A DNA stretch of 64,000 bases from the NCBI GenBank assembly GCA_036250195.1, contig JAVHZZ010000005.1:71655505-71719504 (forward strand), in the 5' to 3' direction. This stretch comes from Mixophyes australis. Its lineage: Eukaryota > Chordata > Amphibia > Anura > Limnodynastidae. The position numbers and the translations under genes were made by a program. The notes under the pieces are model-generated. The model saw only the letters and a list, made by a program, of their open reading frames with translations. It was not told where the DNA came from and did no database searches. Below, in pieces: positions 46,396 through 59,140 of the stretch (its first letter is position 1; the number at the start of each line of letters is the position of its first letter).

Positions 46396-46965
46396 GGGTG
46401 ACATTTATGAAAGCTTGCACAGGAAGAGGTGGTGCTGCCAATAGCAACTGATCAGATTCTAAGGGCTAGATTTACTAAGCTGCGGGTTTGAAAAAGTGGG
46501 GATGTTGCCTATAGCAACCAATCACATTCTAGCTTTCATTTATTTAGTACATTCTACAAAATGACAGCTAAAATCTGATTGGTTGCTATAGGCAACATTC
46601 CCACTTTTTCAAAGTAAATCTAGCCCTAAATGTCATCTCTCTGACTGCTGTACTATTGGGGGCTGATAATGCTACTTACAATGGCCACATCCACTTCCTC
46701 TACTAGCATCAGCAATTGTTATTCTATTAGCTTATGTGTCCATTGTTCCTCACACCTCTTCGATTGTAAGCTTACTTGGACAGTGACAACTTTTACCTGT
46801 CATTGTATGTAATTTGTTTGTATTATAACACACTCAAGATACAGCGCTGTGTATTATGTCAACGCTTTATAATGACAATAGTGCTAATTAGATAATGAAA
46901 GTCTGGCTGGTTGTTATAGGCAAACCTTCCCTTTTCCTTATAAACAGTTTTCATAAATGTCGCCC
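46396..46965. mobile_element. Transposon with GGG(T/C)GACATTTATGAAA ends, interrupted
   Basis: Left end GGGTGACATTTATGAAAGC; right end TTTTCATAAATGTCGCCC is its inverted match. Further inward CAATAGCAACTGATCAGA and TCTGGCTGGTTGTTATAGG also pair. A family A MITE is inserted at 46463-46626. The interior at 46760-46880 has a SINE/LINE-like tail (GATTGTAAGCTTACTTGGAC...GATACAGCGCTGTGTA). Confidence 0.75.
46463..46626. mobile_element. PIF/Harbinger-type MITE, family A copy 3 (nested)
   Basis: GGGCTAGATTTACTAAGCTG...AAAGTAAATCTAGCCC with TAA at 46460-46462 and 46627-46629. It sits inside the 46396-46965 element and so is younger than it. Confidence 0.9.
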
Positions 46966-47019
46966 AGTATATTTTCATGCTTTTTGTGGTCATATAATTT
47001 GTTCTCATATGGTCTCAAG

Positions 47020-47297
47020 CAGTGGCGGATCCAGGGGCTTGCTGCCGGCGGCTGCACACTATGTGCAGGTCCGTTCGGCAGTGACAGGCAGGGACAGTGT
47101 GCTGCCCGGACGCTCTGATTGTGTTTTAAACACAATCAGAGCATCCGGGCAGCACACTGTCCCTACCTGTAACTGCTGAATGGAACTGCACATAGTATGC
47201 AGCCGTCGGCAGCCTCAGATGTCAAAAAGGGGGCAGCGCCTAAATCGCCCCAGCCCTAAATCGCCCGGGGTAGAAGTATACTTTAGATCCGCCGCTG
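47020..47297. mobile_element. Palindromic hAT MITE with 8-bp target duplication
   Basis: Ends CAGTGGCGGATCCAGG and GGATCCGCCGCTG-like (AGATCCGCCGCTG), flanked by GTCTCAAG at 47012-47019 and 47298-47305. The centre is a long hairpin: GGACAGTGTGCTGCCCGGA... pairs with ...TCCGGGCAGCACACTGTCC around TTTAA (about 47087-47165). Confidence 0.94.
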
Positions 47298-47305
47298 GTC
47301 TCAAG

Positions 47306-48500
47306 ACTACTGCGTACACATATTAGGGATTAAAGCAGCAATCCCATGAAAAAAAGAAGTGTGTTTGTTAATATAAAACATTGTAGAAGGCTATAAGAAG
47401 TATCTTGGTCATTACCATTTTCCTTAGTTTGTTTCATCAGGCTGCTATTATTGATTTAGAATTCTGCACAGTGTCATGTGACTAGCATGGCTACTACAGT
47501 CACATAGTACATCATGTCTGATCTGTGTGCTTTTAAACCTTCACCCTCCTTCTCTACCTCTGCTTTCACATGATATACTGACAGTTGTGAGCCTGTGTCT
47601 GCGTATCTGGCAACCATATTTTGTGACCTCCACCGAGATTTTAAAAAGGAGATAATGATTTGTAGGGAAAGGATGCAAGCTTAAAAGGAACTTAACTTGC
47701 TATTTAAACAAAAAATAAACCTTCTGTGGGATTGCTGCTTTAAATGCTCTGAATTTTAACTTCCCAAAGAGTGAGGTATTTGTGTTACAAGAAATTCAAC
47801 ACAAAGAGGTTATACGTCAAAAGAGCTCTTTCATGTAGTTATAAACAAAAAACACTTTTCTGTAATGATGGCTGTAGCCTGTATTGTTAGCTTGAATTTT
47901 GCCATATTTCTATGAGTTTGCAGCTTTGGGTTTTTTCAGTACAGCAGAATTATAAATCTCAGAAGCATTTGGCCATCATTAAACGTCATCGGAAATAGTA
48001 TCTTTAGGGACTGGATTTACAAATTGGGAATTGTTCCATATCTTGCATAAAGAGTGACAAGAAGTACTTGTAGGCTGGCACATCATGAAATCATTGATCA
48101 TGGAATATGCAATGCTGTGAATACGTTACATGGCAGATTAGATCTTGAAGTAAACAGTCAGGAGTAATAGCTTCAGTCTTGACAAGACATGTTTCTGTTA
48201 GTTCCTTAGATAGATGAACTTGTCTTATAAAACCTAAAACTGCTGAGCATGTGATTGTCTTCTGCAGAGAATAACCTGTTATAACTGAGTCCAAGTATAT
48301 AAATTGTGCGATATAAGAACAAGGATGAAACCTGTTCTTAAAACCAAAATAAGTGATGGAGGATCTCAGGCTGATGGTGGTTACTGTAACTATATGCAAA
48401 ACATTGTCATTAACCCTGCTGAGGCTACAAACAGACCTTGATTATTTGCAACACCAAACCTTTATTTAAAGGGCTACTAAATATAAACTACAAGAAGATC
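47306..48500. other. Intergenic, nothing recognised
   Basis: A 102-codon minus-strand frame (48091-48399) has no known domain, and no promoter or splice context was evident. Confidence 0.4.
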
Positions 48501-48504
48501 CAGG

Positions 48505-48880
48505 TGTGTACTTAGGAGGGTTTTCCAGTTGCCTGGAGACCCCCCCCTCCACGACCTGAAACTTCATTTTAACATCTAACTAACAGCCAATATTGTCTCA
48601 GCGCAGTACTGACTCTCAAAGAAGCAGTGCGGCTGCTTCTGTTTCATTCATAAGGCTGCAGAGGCAAATTCATGTGGCCGCACAGTGCTTCACTCCCTGT
48701 GCCCTCATCACATCCCGATACTGTCAGTGGGGAGCTGCACTTGGAGAAACTGCTGCCAGAAGATGAGGAGATAGATGAAAAGAAAGTAAGTAAAGAATTG
48801 TGTAATGAGGGGCACAGTGTGATGAAGGGGCACATTGTGATGGGGAGGACAGGGCATATATATATATATCTATACATACA

Positions 48881-48922
<42 letters not shown>

Positions 48923-48952
48923 CTTTAAAAATTCTGCATTTGTCCCTGAGAT
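48505..48952. mobile_element. hAT-like fragment containing AT microsatellite
   Basis: The right end CTGCATTTGTCCCTG followed by AGATCCAA resembles a hAT terminus; AGATCCAG occurs at the left edge (48498-48505). CCCCCCCTCC near the left end resembles the left end of the 55885-56205 element. (AT)n tracts lie at 48857-48915. Confidence 0.45.
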
Positions 48953-49739
48953 CCAATAATCAATAATCAAAACTAAAAGTTCCCACAACATTTGTATTAT
49001 ATTAACAAGTTCAACTTGCTTCCTACTAAGCAAACACTTCAGCCATCATGCGGTCACTTGCAGTGGTCTTTAACAGACCTACATACGGGAAATCTAAAAT
49101 ATATCGTCTACCTCTATGTTCTGTCTTGGGGTAAAGATATTTCTGTGGAAAATAGTGATTTTGTTTTTGTCTGCCCCGAGCGATCTACAGATGGTCCCTT
49201 CTGCTTCTTCCTCTCTCTCCCTTCAGTCTAATGAAAGGTCTAATAAGAAAGTAAAGCACTCTTATCTACATATGTAAAGGGGAGTTTTGCAGAGAGACAT
49301 GTAGGTGGTAATTTCTATTGTATACATACAGGAGAAGGTCTTATCCGGAGAGACAACCGGAAGAATGGTGGTGCTTCTAATGCGATGTATAACTGGTGTT
49401 TACAGCAGACACTGTCACTGAATGTATAGCAAGCCTTTTTATATGAGTGGATATGTATTAAAATATTACTTAATAGTGCCATTAGGAAAATCATAATAAC
49501 TTTAAAGACATATAATGCCTGTATCTTTCAACTCATAACGGAAAAGGTGCTTTTTGTGTCCAAAAATGCTAAAGGGTAATTTGAATGATTAAAACATTAA
49601 TTCAAACCAAGTATTGCAATTTCAATTCTCAAATGAAGTGTAGGCAACCTGGTAAGGATACATGCCAGGTCGTTATAGATCACCTACTTCTGCAGTGCTC
49701 AACCTTGTCTTAAATGTGAATGGAACTTAATGTGATCTT

Positions 49740-50127
49740 AATATGTATAGATTGGAGCGGAGAAGGGAAAGGGGCGACATGATAGAAACGTTCAAATATA
49801 TCAAAGGGTTTAACAAGGTACAGGAGGGAAACATTCTTTAACTGAAGAGAAGTATTAGAACACGAGGATATGCTCTGAAACTGGAGTGAAGTAGGTTCAG
49901 AGGAAATTTGAGGAAAAAGTGCTTCAGAGAAAGAGTAGTGGATAAGTGGAATAGCTCCCATCAGAGGTGGTAGCGGCTAATACAATGGAGCAATTTAAAC
50001 ATGCTTGGAGTAGACATAAGGATATCCTTACAAAGAATAAAGGTTTGAGTTTACCATAGGTGAAGAAACGGGCAGACTAGATGGGCCAAGTGGTTCTTAT
50101 CTGCCGTCAAATTCTATGTTTCTATGA
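49740..50127 (+). pseudogene. 3' end of a CR1-like LINE
   Basis: Translation gives GDMIETFKYIKGFNKVQEGN, followed by RTRGYALKLE and, after frameshifts, RFRGNLRKK, RVVDKW and MEQFKHAW.RHKDIL. This is the CR1/L2-type C-terminal region beyond the RT. The 3' tail ATTCTATGTTTCTATG is typical of such elements. 5'-truncated, nonfunctional. Confidence 0.75.
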
Positions 50128-53100
50128 ACGTGGCAGAGCTGACCTTTCATATAAAAATTGGCTTGAAAATAAGGCTAAGGTTATAATTATTCCCAGCAAA
50201 TACCTTAATACAGTGAAGCCCCACTTTGCACCCTGAGAACCTCCATCAATAAGGTAGACCAGGCTACTGTTATCACTGTGTACATACGCAATATAAACAC
50301 ATATTTAACTTGTTAAACAATTCTGAAAACATGATTATAAATGTGGTTAAGGCCAAACCTTTTGTCATAGTTCTTTAGTGTAAAAATATTTTGGGATGTG
50401 GTCTTCTATGCTGAAAATAAATCTCTTTTTATAATATAATAAATCTTTCTTTACAAAAGTCAGTATATAGGGAATCTTTTCTATCTATATGAAATAAATC
50501 TGAATATAAAGTCCTCCTTTCCTCACTCTAGAGCAAAGGGTATATTAAGCTCCAGTGCAGCTTATGGAAATAATTTTACTTAGTGAATCAAATATGAAAA
50601 TTTGACTCCAGATTAATTTAGGGTAAATATAACCCATCCAACAAAATATGACCAAAAAGCAAATTGTAGTTTCATACACTTTAAATCAATCTTTTAATGA
50701 CATAATTGTGTTCACAGACTGAATACTATTCATAATAGATGTCACTCAACAAAGTCTTAGTAACTTTTAGGAAGCTTTTGGGCCATTTTGGAGGTCAGCA
50801 TCTGGTCATTGGGACGTCATTAGAAAATCCTGCTTTAAAATATCAGTGTTCCAATAATGTCTTAAATATATTTGCACTCTATTGCACAGGACTTTTTCTA
50901 TTATCAAAGTCACAGTGAGAGAAATTAGATACATTTTTTTCTTAGCATTGTGTTTTAAATTTCATTGTGTTATCAAAATTCCCATTTTTTGCGCAATATA
51001 TTTCAATATAGACAACATATTTCTCACCAGCATAATGAATTTACCTGCCAAATCGGCAAATATTATAGAGTTTTAGTGTGGCAATAACAAGGCAAGTTCT
51101 GTAAGTGAATAGAAATAAAAGCAGTTCCACAGGAAATGCATCAGTGTTAATGTGTCTCTGGTTTTAGACTCATAAACTGCCACGTCTGTGCTGTGAACAT
51201 AACAGAGGTAATGAGTAGATATCTTGCTTACACTAAACTGTTCTTATATACATCTAATATTTTCTCGCAGTATTTGATCTATATCGTGAAAAAAGGTTTA
51301 GCCTTTACAAAGGTGATCATTTACAGGACATTGAAAACCGTGATGCATGCAGATAGGATTCAATAATACAGGTACATGTCCAGCATTCTATAGCAATAAA
51401 CAACACAAAAGGTTTGATTTGCACTTGGAAGTGATCACTAAATTCACAGAGGGAGGGTCATGACTCACTGTTAATGTCTCCCAGTTGCACTAATGCATTT
51501 TTACAAATACAGACAATGATACTGTTGCATATGATACATCACAGAAATAACTTGTTATACAATATGGTAACATTACACTGTACAATAAATACCAGTAAGC
51601 TAAATAAGTTTTCCACCATCTGGTCACTTTATTAGCTTGTACATGTCCTCCTATAACTTTTACTTTTTTCCCAGCTGTCCTCTGTGCTTTTTTTCTTTTT
51701 AGCAATATCTTTATAGTTAAACAAGGCCATGTACAAGCCAATAACTAAAGTTGTCTGAAGGTGAAGAACCCTTTTAATGGACATTGGATTGGCAGTGGAA
51801 CTCCTGAAGATACTTGTACTGTCTGGTTTTGTATTGTGAATAAATATGTGACAATTCATCATATTAAGATCTTAAGATCTGAAGCCACAGGTTAATTCTA
51901 GTTGCAAAGTTGGAAACAATACACATAATTGGACTACAACATTTCTGTAAAATTCATGTGTTCAGTATTACAAACAGAAAGTGATAGGTGATCTGTGTAG
52001 GATATTTGCGTGATACTAAATTCTCCAGCATACATTTTTTTAGTAAATTGCATTGGTCATTGAGTGATTTATTAATGTTCTAAGATCTAATAAGTATCTA
52101 AATAATTTCTTTCATGAAATAGCTACTGAGGCATTATTTTTTTTAATGAAAAATAAATTCTAAGTACGGAATTATCTGTATATTAATACACAAAAAAATG
52201 GCTTATTGTTATAGAAATGTTTTTCTTTATATATTACTGTGCATTTATTATAGTCTTTTCTGTTGGTGTACCTGAATATGTAAGTTTATGGAGATTTTAT
52301 TTGGTGTACTGTTTAAGGCAAGCAACAGTTGCAAAGGCATAACGGATCTGTACAGGATTGTGTAGCACACAAGAGGGATATGGTGTCTGCAGTGACTAAA
52401 GGTAATGTGGTACAGAACGCGTAGTGTGACAAACTAGTAACATGCTTGGTTAATTAAACCTGATAGTTCGACTTGACCTTTTTATTACTGGGTTTGTGCT
52501 ATTTGCTCACAGTTTTAGTCTCTGAATCAATATGACAATAAGCGTGACATAGCTGTAGTTATGCTGTACTACTGGCTAAAGATATATTGTACCTAGAATG
52601 TTCAAATGGAAATATTGGCAAACGGCACCTTCTAGATGGATTGAAAGACATGGCCTTTTGCACGGTGCAAAAGCTTCATGTTACTCTACAAAATATGTAA
52701 CTATGGCACTTTTATCTAACTCCACCCGCTGCCCACCATGAAATTGTATTAGAAGCAAAACAAAATACTATTGTTGCAATTTTCCGCTGGACTGATTGAT
52801 ATACAGTACAATTGCTCCTAGGTCCTTATACATACAAAGCACCCAATTCACCCTTCATCCTCAAAAAATAATATGTAACAGCACAAAATGCACAATCCTG
52901 TAGCACAAAGCTCTACGCATCCCTTACAGCAATGGTGCAAAAGAAGTCACAAAATATCACAATAGAAAGACCAAACTACTCGCTGCCAAACTGCAGCATA
53001 CATATGTAAATTACCACCACTGTCCACAAACACCTATAGGATCATGTGGAATATGACAAACTAAGTCCTATCCAGCATTTTGTCATTGAAAGGGAAGGTG

Positions 53101-53510
53101 CTTTAAGTATTACATTATGTATTTTACCTTCATTTTGTTGTGCTGTGCTGGGCAAATATGTGGTAGAGACAGTATGTTTCTGAGGCGTTATCTGGTAACT
53201 AGAATGCATCATAACCTTAATTTAGGATCCAAGAGATTTTTTTTTTTATCAGAGATGTTTTTTAAATGTCGTCAGAAGATGACAGTAGATGAGCATCATT
53301 GGCCTTTGTGTGCAGCCGTCTTCTGACCACAATCCAGCCCCAGTGATGCCAAACCAGAACTGTCTGCTCACCATCAGCACTAAATGGCTGGATTTTGTTC
53401 AATATAAAGTGGATGGTTTAGCCCTTCTTAGGCTTGTCAGTGCAGTATAGGATTTTGCAGTCAGCATGTGAAATGCTATAAAAATGTAATGACATTTTCC
53501 TACGTATATG
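50128..53510. other. AT-rich intergenic DNA downstream of thrb, nothing recognised
   Basis: Low repeat content compared with the rest of the window. Some stretches may be unique sequence, including candidate regulatory DNA of the thrb locus, but nothing can be claimed without alignment. Confidence 0.4.
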
Positions 53511-53513
53511 CAT

Positions 53514-53562
<49 letters not shown>
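53514..53562. repeat. (AT)n microsatellite
   Basis: About 22 AT dinucleotides without interruption. Confidence 0.97.
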
Positions 53563-53567
<5 letters not shown>

Positions 53568-53756
53568 TAAAGAAATGACAATGTTACTCCGCCGGTACGT
53601 ACAAAGTTCTTTTACAGTGTCTTGTGATTCATGTTTTTGTGTCCTGCACTTTTATTTTCCAGGTATATAATATGAGAGTCAACAAAGTTTGTCTCTAAAT
53701 ATTGTGTAAGCTACATTTAATGGCATAGTAAGCAAGATCATGATTCCAGGATTATG

Positions 53757-54672
53757 GGGCCTGTTAAATATTAGGTGAAAAGCCTAACATCTGTAAATGC
53801 GGTTGTTTAAAAGGCTATTTTTTCCAATTTACTAAATGAATTAATGCCAGAAAAAGCACTGTTTTATCCAGTATGAACCTTATGTTCCATGAATATCGTC
53901 AACCCCATAGAGCTCTGTGGGGATGGCGAAAAGCATAAATTTTTCAAGTGATGAAAATGTGAACCTTTCGCCACTTTGGATTTTTAGCTCCTGAAAAGCT
54001 AACAACATCTGTGGTTGCATAAACAAGGTATCGGCATAGATTTCAGCTCCGCCAAGGAGGAGAATCAGTGAAGAGGCAGCTCAGCTCCTCCTGATTCATC
54101 CACAGGAGGCTGATTGCTCCTCCCCCTTCCTGTCCTGTGTGGTACAAAAGGTCAGTGGTGGTTATTGCTGTTGTGATTTTCTTACAGAAGTGCTAGAAAA
54201 TTTAAGAATATGCTTAGGTGAGAGACACCGCTTGTGACGAGAAAGACAACTAGTGTGGCTACTGGGGACCAGGGAGGGGAATCTGGAATTTGAAGGAGGA
54301 GATGGAGGGCGAAGAGTCACAGTACAAAGAATACACTGAGCATGCACAGACATATCGCCGGACTTTTCCATAATACCTGAGCAATTAAGACCAACGGTAC
54401 AGTAAACTTTCGCCAGGACGGTAAGCTAACAGCAAAAGTTATCTCTAGCAAGAACTCTCTCGTCGGATAATTATCATAATTAGCGGCAAAACTACCTTTT
54501 CTTACTACTATCATAAGCGGCGATAAAAAAAAATTATAGTTAACACTGAAATTAGGGGCACTTTGATAAATAAACCCATGTATGTGAAAATACAAGCTTC
54601 AGTAAAATTTGAGAGAGAACCGAGGATAATGAAGCACCCATCTTGCTTTACTTTCCTTAACAAATCAGGCCC
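53757..54672. mobile_element. Possible DNA transposon with GGGCCTG ends
   Basis: GGGGCCTGTTAAATATTAGG at the left and CCTTAACAAATCAGGCCC at the right are imperfect inverted ends, with related short motifs inward (AAAAGCC/GCTTTAC). Internal frames up to 92 aa are not recognised. Boundaries are tentative. Confidence 0.35.
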
Positions 54673-54846
54673 ATTGTGTTTTGGGGTGGTACACAAAAAT
54701 AATTGGCCACATTATTTATAACGAATAAAAGTAACAAGCACATTCAGTTTCATAAATGCATGTCCAGCTTGTTTTGTTTCTATAGATTCATTTTTTTATA
54801 TATTGGACACGCAACTCTTATTACTTAATTTATTGCTAAATTATTT

Positions 54847-54847
<1 letters not shown>

Positions 54848-54877
<30 letters not shown>

Positions 54878-54898
54878 TATCATTATTATTATCATTAT
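54848..54898. repeat. (ATT)n trinucleotide repeat
   Basis: TTATTATTATT... with a few C interruptions. Confidence 0.95.
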
Positions 54899-55507
54899 AA
54901 ATAAGATAACATGATTAGGATTAAGTCGTAGACCCAAGAAACTTGACCATAGTCCACATGGATTCATTATTCACTGTTACACCCCCGAGTTCTCATCTCC
55001 AGAGGGTGTGGGATAACAGCACCAGTATTCATTACTCTTGTTAGCATGGGTGACAGTCAGATTCCACTAAGTATTTTCACTCTCATGCTTTTTGGACTTA
55101 AAGAGCAAACAAAGTCACTATTTGACATTAATATACACTAAAAGTTGTGTATTACTGAGCTTAATAATATACACAAAATATCGGAAGGCTTTATACCTAA
55201 GTAAATATGCCCATCTTGCTCACTTTCACTCCACTGAAGCATGTTGTCATGTTAGGAGGGAGGTGCTTCTCTAGCAGTATCAAACAGCTATAGAAACTTG
55301 CTTTGCAAATGTGCGCAATGTGCATTAGTTCATTTATAATCGATTTGCTATATCTTGGAGATTTACATTATTTACACCAAAGGGCTTGTTTACATTTTGT
55401 TTGCATTTAAATGACTTCAGTTTATTAACTTCCACATGCTCTCATGCAGATTTTCCTACGTACATTATATTTTTTATTTCTAGTTTTAAAATGACAGTTG
55501 TTTTGTC

Positions 55508-55590
55508 TTGTTGCCCTGGGATATGACACAGCTGCTCTGTATTCCCTGCATTGGAAACAGCTAAAATAGCTTTGTGTCATATCCAAGGGA
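55508..55590. repeat. Imperfect stem-loop, ~80 nt
   Basis: CCCTGGGATATGACACAGCT pairs with the complement of AGCTTTGTGTCATATCCAAGG, extending with CAGCTGCTCTG/CAGCTAAAATAG-type partial pairing over a ~25-nt loop. The size is like a microRNA precursor but also like a very small foldback repeat. No expression evidence. Confidence 0.5.
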
Positions 55591-55884
55591 AGGAAATAAA
55601 CAACTCTGCCTGATACTATAAATACATTAATGAAAATTAGAGAAAAAAGCTATATATATAGTAAGTGCTCGGAGTGCTTTGTTTTTAAAGGAGAAAACAA
55701 AAGATGTTTGTATTTAATTACACTTTTATCGTAACTGCGCTTTTCGCATTTATTAATAACTCTGTCCAGATGCATGTCTACGCTATCTCTACACAGTTGT
55801 GGTGTGTAAGTACACACACCTGTTATTCCTGACATAAACTTGCCATGTATGCTAGTGATGTACAGCTGGGCGCATCTGAAATGC

Positions 55885-56205
55885 GTCCGATTGAACATAG
55901 CATAGGCAAACAGAGGGGGGGGGGGGGGGTTCCTAGTTTCTGGAAACCCCCCTCCAAGCCCGGGGCACTGTATAATTGAGGTGGCTGGACCCTGCCCCCG
56001 CTTCACACGGCTCTGCTCGAAAAGAGAGAGCTGCGTGCACCTAACAGTAGTGCACGCAGCACTGCCCATGTATATTATGGGGATAAGGCGAGTTAGAGAG
56101 TAGCCAAGCGCTCTCTAAAATTATAGCCATGCCTCAATGCATGCTGGTCACGCCCACTGGCGGCGTGGTGTGGAAACCCCCCTCTACAAAACCTGCGTTT
56201 GCCCC
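55885..56205. mobile_element. hAT-like non-autonomous element
   Basis: Left: CATAGGCAAACAGAGG with a ~17-base G run, then CTGGAAACCCCCCTCC. Right: GGAAACCCCCCTCTACAAAACCTGCGTTTGCCCCTG. CAGGGGCAAACGCAGG read on the minus strand is a typical hAT start and is inverted relative to the left end. The target duplication is not clear. Confidence 0.6.
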
Positions 56206-57728
56206 TGCATATGTACATAAATGTGCTTTCATGTGTGCGTCTTTATGTTCGGGTGCAAATGTATATAGCCCCTATATAAACAAACAATAAGCACATTTAT
56301 CAGGGAAAATGGAACAGATTTTAAAACAGGTCTTTCAGTAAAATCAGACTCAATAAAAATATATGATAATTTTCCTCATTATGAAGTATTATCTTTTATT
56401 GAAATGCAACTTGTTCCTTGAAACATTTAAATTAGAATCCAGACACATTACTTCCTTTAGACACATACATTCTCCCAAACTCTGCACACTACTGCAATTA
56501 ATACTTTAATTTTCACATTCCTTGGTCATCTGTTGTGGTTAACTCTCAGTTTAAAACAATTTTAACTTACAATTGACAAGTTACCCAATAACAATTTACT
56601 TTATTACTATTCTGAGTACTTAGCACTGTTTAAAGAATATGTCTAGGGGTAAGTGAATTTTATATTTAAGAACTGATTTATTTTCAGCTTTACAATGCAA
56701 ATTAATTACATAAATGACATTAGAATGAAATGAATATTTAAATTTATTGTTGTACAAAAATCTGGTAATCCATCATTGAAAACTCAATAAAATAAACATT
56801 ACAAATTCACTTTAATCGTGCCATAATGTTTTTTCGTGTAATTAATAAAAGGGCAACAAGCCGGTTGCAGGGTGGCACTAAGTATGGGGTGACATGTGAT
56901 ATATGTTATATCAGAATAGACCTATTTAGGCTTGGGGTTCATTTTCATTTGAGTGCATACCAGATATTTGAAAGGGGGAAGTTTTGAAAATTGATCTCTG
57001 TTGGTACATAATGTACACCGTACACTGGTTAGAGGTGTTTACGACCCCCCCCCCCCCACTCTCCCAAAATAAGCATAAAAAGAATTGTTACAAATGTGAA
57101 TAGTGTGCCATTTGTGTATCTAGTTGCATAGAATAATACATGTATAATATATCTATCTGAAATGTGAAAAATGGATACAAACTCCTGATGAACATTGTCA
57201 AAAAACTATGCCTCCTGCCATAAAAAAATATGTATATAAAAACCCTGTATTTATCATTTCACCAGTAAGACATGCTGTGCAACAGCGTTTGAATGGGTAA
57301 ACTAAAACAAATATTCAACATAAGTGCGATATTTTCATGTTAAGTACTTGGAACATGTTAAAAGTTGATTTTGTAGTTTTGGTGTTGAAGAATACGAAAG
57401 GCTCCCACACTTCACTAATAACTGGGAATCATACGATCCCCAAGATATAAAAGTAAATAAATATATAATTATAGAACTTTCTGAATCTCTCAATTGGACA
57501 TTTACTGTGAAAGCATAGTACATTAGAGGATTTTTTTTAAAAATTAATTTTGGTAGTTTATCAGTCTCAGGGCAACATTCACATATAATTACTATGTATG
57601 AAAATCATACATTTAGTAGCTTAGTTGTATTAAATGTAAAATAGAAGTTCAGCCAACATAAAAAAGGCATTTTGTAACATTCACAAGTACATAATTACAT
57701 TTTCTAAACCATGAGGCAAAATATATAT
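56206..57728. other. AT-rich intergenic DNA, nothing recognised
   Basis: Contains a C-run at 57045-57058. No gene or structured repeat found. Confidence 0.45.
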
Positions 57729-59072
57729 ACACCGATTAGCTACAACATTAAAACCACTGACAAGTGAAGTGAATAACACTGATTATCTTGTTACAATGGC
57801 ACCTGTCAAGGGGTGGGTTATATTAGGCAGCAGGTGAACAGTCAGTTCTTGAAGTTGATGTGTTGGATGCAGGAAAATGGGCAAGCGTAAGGATCTGAGT
57901 GAGTTTGACAAGGGCCAAATTGTGATGGCCAGACGACTGGGACAGGGTATTTCCAAAACGACAAGACTTGAGGGGTGTTCCTGGAATGCAGTGGTTAGTA
58001 CCTACCAAAAGTGGTCCATGAAAGGACAAATGGTGAACCGGTGACAGGGTCATTTGTGCCCAAGGCTCAATGATGCGCATGAGGACTGAAGGCTAGCCTG
58101 TCTGGTCCAGTCCCACAAAAAACCTACTGAAGCACAAATTGCTGAAAAAGTTAATGCTAACTATGATACTAAAGATGTCAGAACACACAGTGCATCGCAG
58201 CTTGCTGCATATGGGGCTGTGTAGTCGCAGACCTGTCATAGTGCCCACAATGGGCATGTGAGTGCCGTCAGGGCCGTAACTAGGGCTGTGCGACAGGAGC
58301 GACCGCCCAGGGCGCAACGCTGAAGGGGGGCACAATTTAGGAATATTTTAGGTTAATTTGGGTAAAATTGAGGTCTAGGGGGGCGGCATTTGTCTTTCTC
58401 GCCATAGGCGCTAGAATTCTAAGTTACGACTCTGAGTGCCGTAAATGGGCCATGGAGCGATGGAAGAAGGTGGCCTGGTCTGATAAATCATGTTTTCTTT
58501 TACATCATGCAGACGGTCAAAAGCGTGTCTACGTCGTTTACCTGGGGAAGAGATGGTACCAGGATGGGAAGAAGGCAAGCCAGCGGAGACAGTAAGATGC
58601 TCTGGACAATGTTCTGCTGGAAAACCTTGATGGCTAGCATTCATGTGGATGTTACTCTGACACGTACCACCTACATAAACATTGTTGCAGACCAACTACA
58701 CCAACTGTATTTCCTGATGGCAGTAGCCTATTGCAGCAGGACTAATGCACCCTGCAAAAAATGTTCAGAAATGGTTTGAGGAACATGGCAAAGAATTCAA
58801 AGGTGTTGACTTATTTTTCAAATTCCCCAGATCTCAATCCAATCCAGCATCTGTGGTATGTGCTGGAAAAATGTGTCTGAGGCATGGAGGGCTACCTCAC
58901 AACTTACAGGACATAAAGGATCTGCAGCTAACGTCTTGGTGCCAGATACCAGAGGACACCTTCAGAGGTCTTATGGAGTCCATGCCTCGATGGATCAGAT
59001 CTATTTTGTCTGCACGAGGGGGACCTACACAATATTAGGCACGTGGTTTTAATGTTGTACCTGACCGGTGTA
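57729..59072 (+). pseudogene. Tc1/mariner-family transposon with dead transposase
   Basis: Ends TACACCGATTAGCTACAACATTAAAACC and GGTTTTAATGTTGTACCTGACCGGTGTA are inverted repeats next to TA-rich flanks. The transposase frame starts at 57877 with [20 protein letters not shown] (helix-turn-helix part of the paired-like DNA-binding domain) but frameshifts and stops occur soon after (by about 58040). The catalytic DDE region (58440-59030) survives in several frames (MERWKKVAWSD near 58450, ACACCAACTGTA-type DNA near 58690). A hAT MITE at 58269-58434 interrupts it. Confidence 0.92.
58269..58434. mobile_element. hAT MITE nested in Tc1
   Basis: Begins CAGGGCCGTAACTAGGG and ends CTAAGTTACGACTCTG. 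The flanking 8-mer AGTGCCGT is perfect at 58261-58268 and 58435-58442. Interior GGGGGGCACAATT/ AGGGGGGCGGC fits the many vertebrate hAT families of this type. Confidence 0.93.
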
Positions 59073-59140
59073 TATATACTGTATATACACACACAGATAG
59101 GTAGATAGATAGATCTGTATATAGGTATATATATGATGAA
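59073..59140. repeat. TA/CA/GATA simple repeats
   Basis: TATATATAC, CACACACA and (GATA)n-like tracts directly adjoining the Tc1 right end. Confidence 0.85.

Noticed and set aside
48091..48399. 102-aa minus-strand frame as a possible gene
   Set aside because: No recognised domain, no promoter or splice signals seen, AT-rich context; chance frame most likely.
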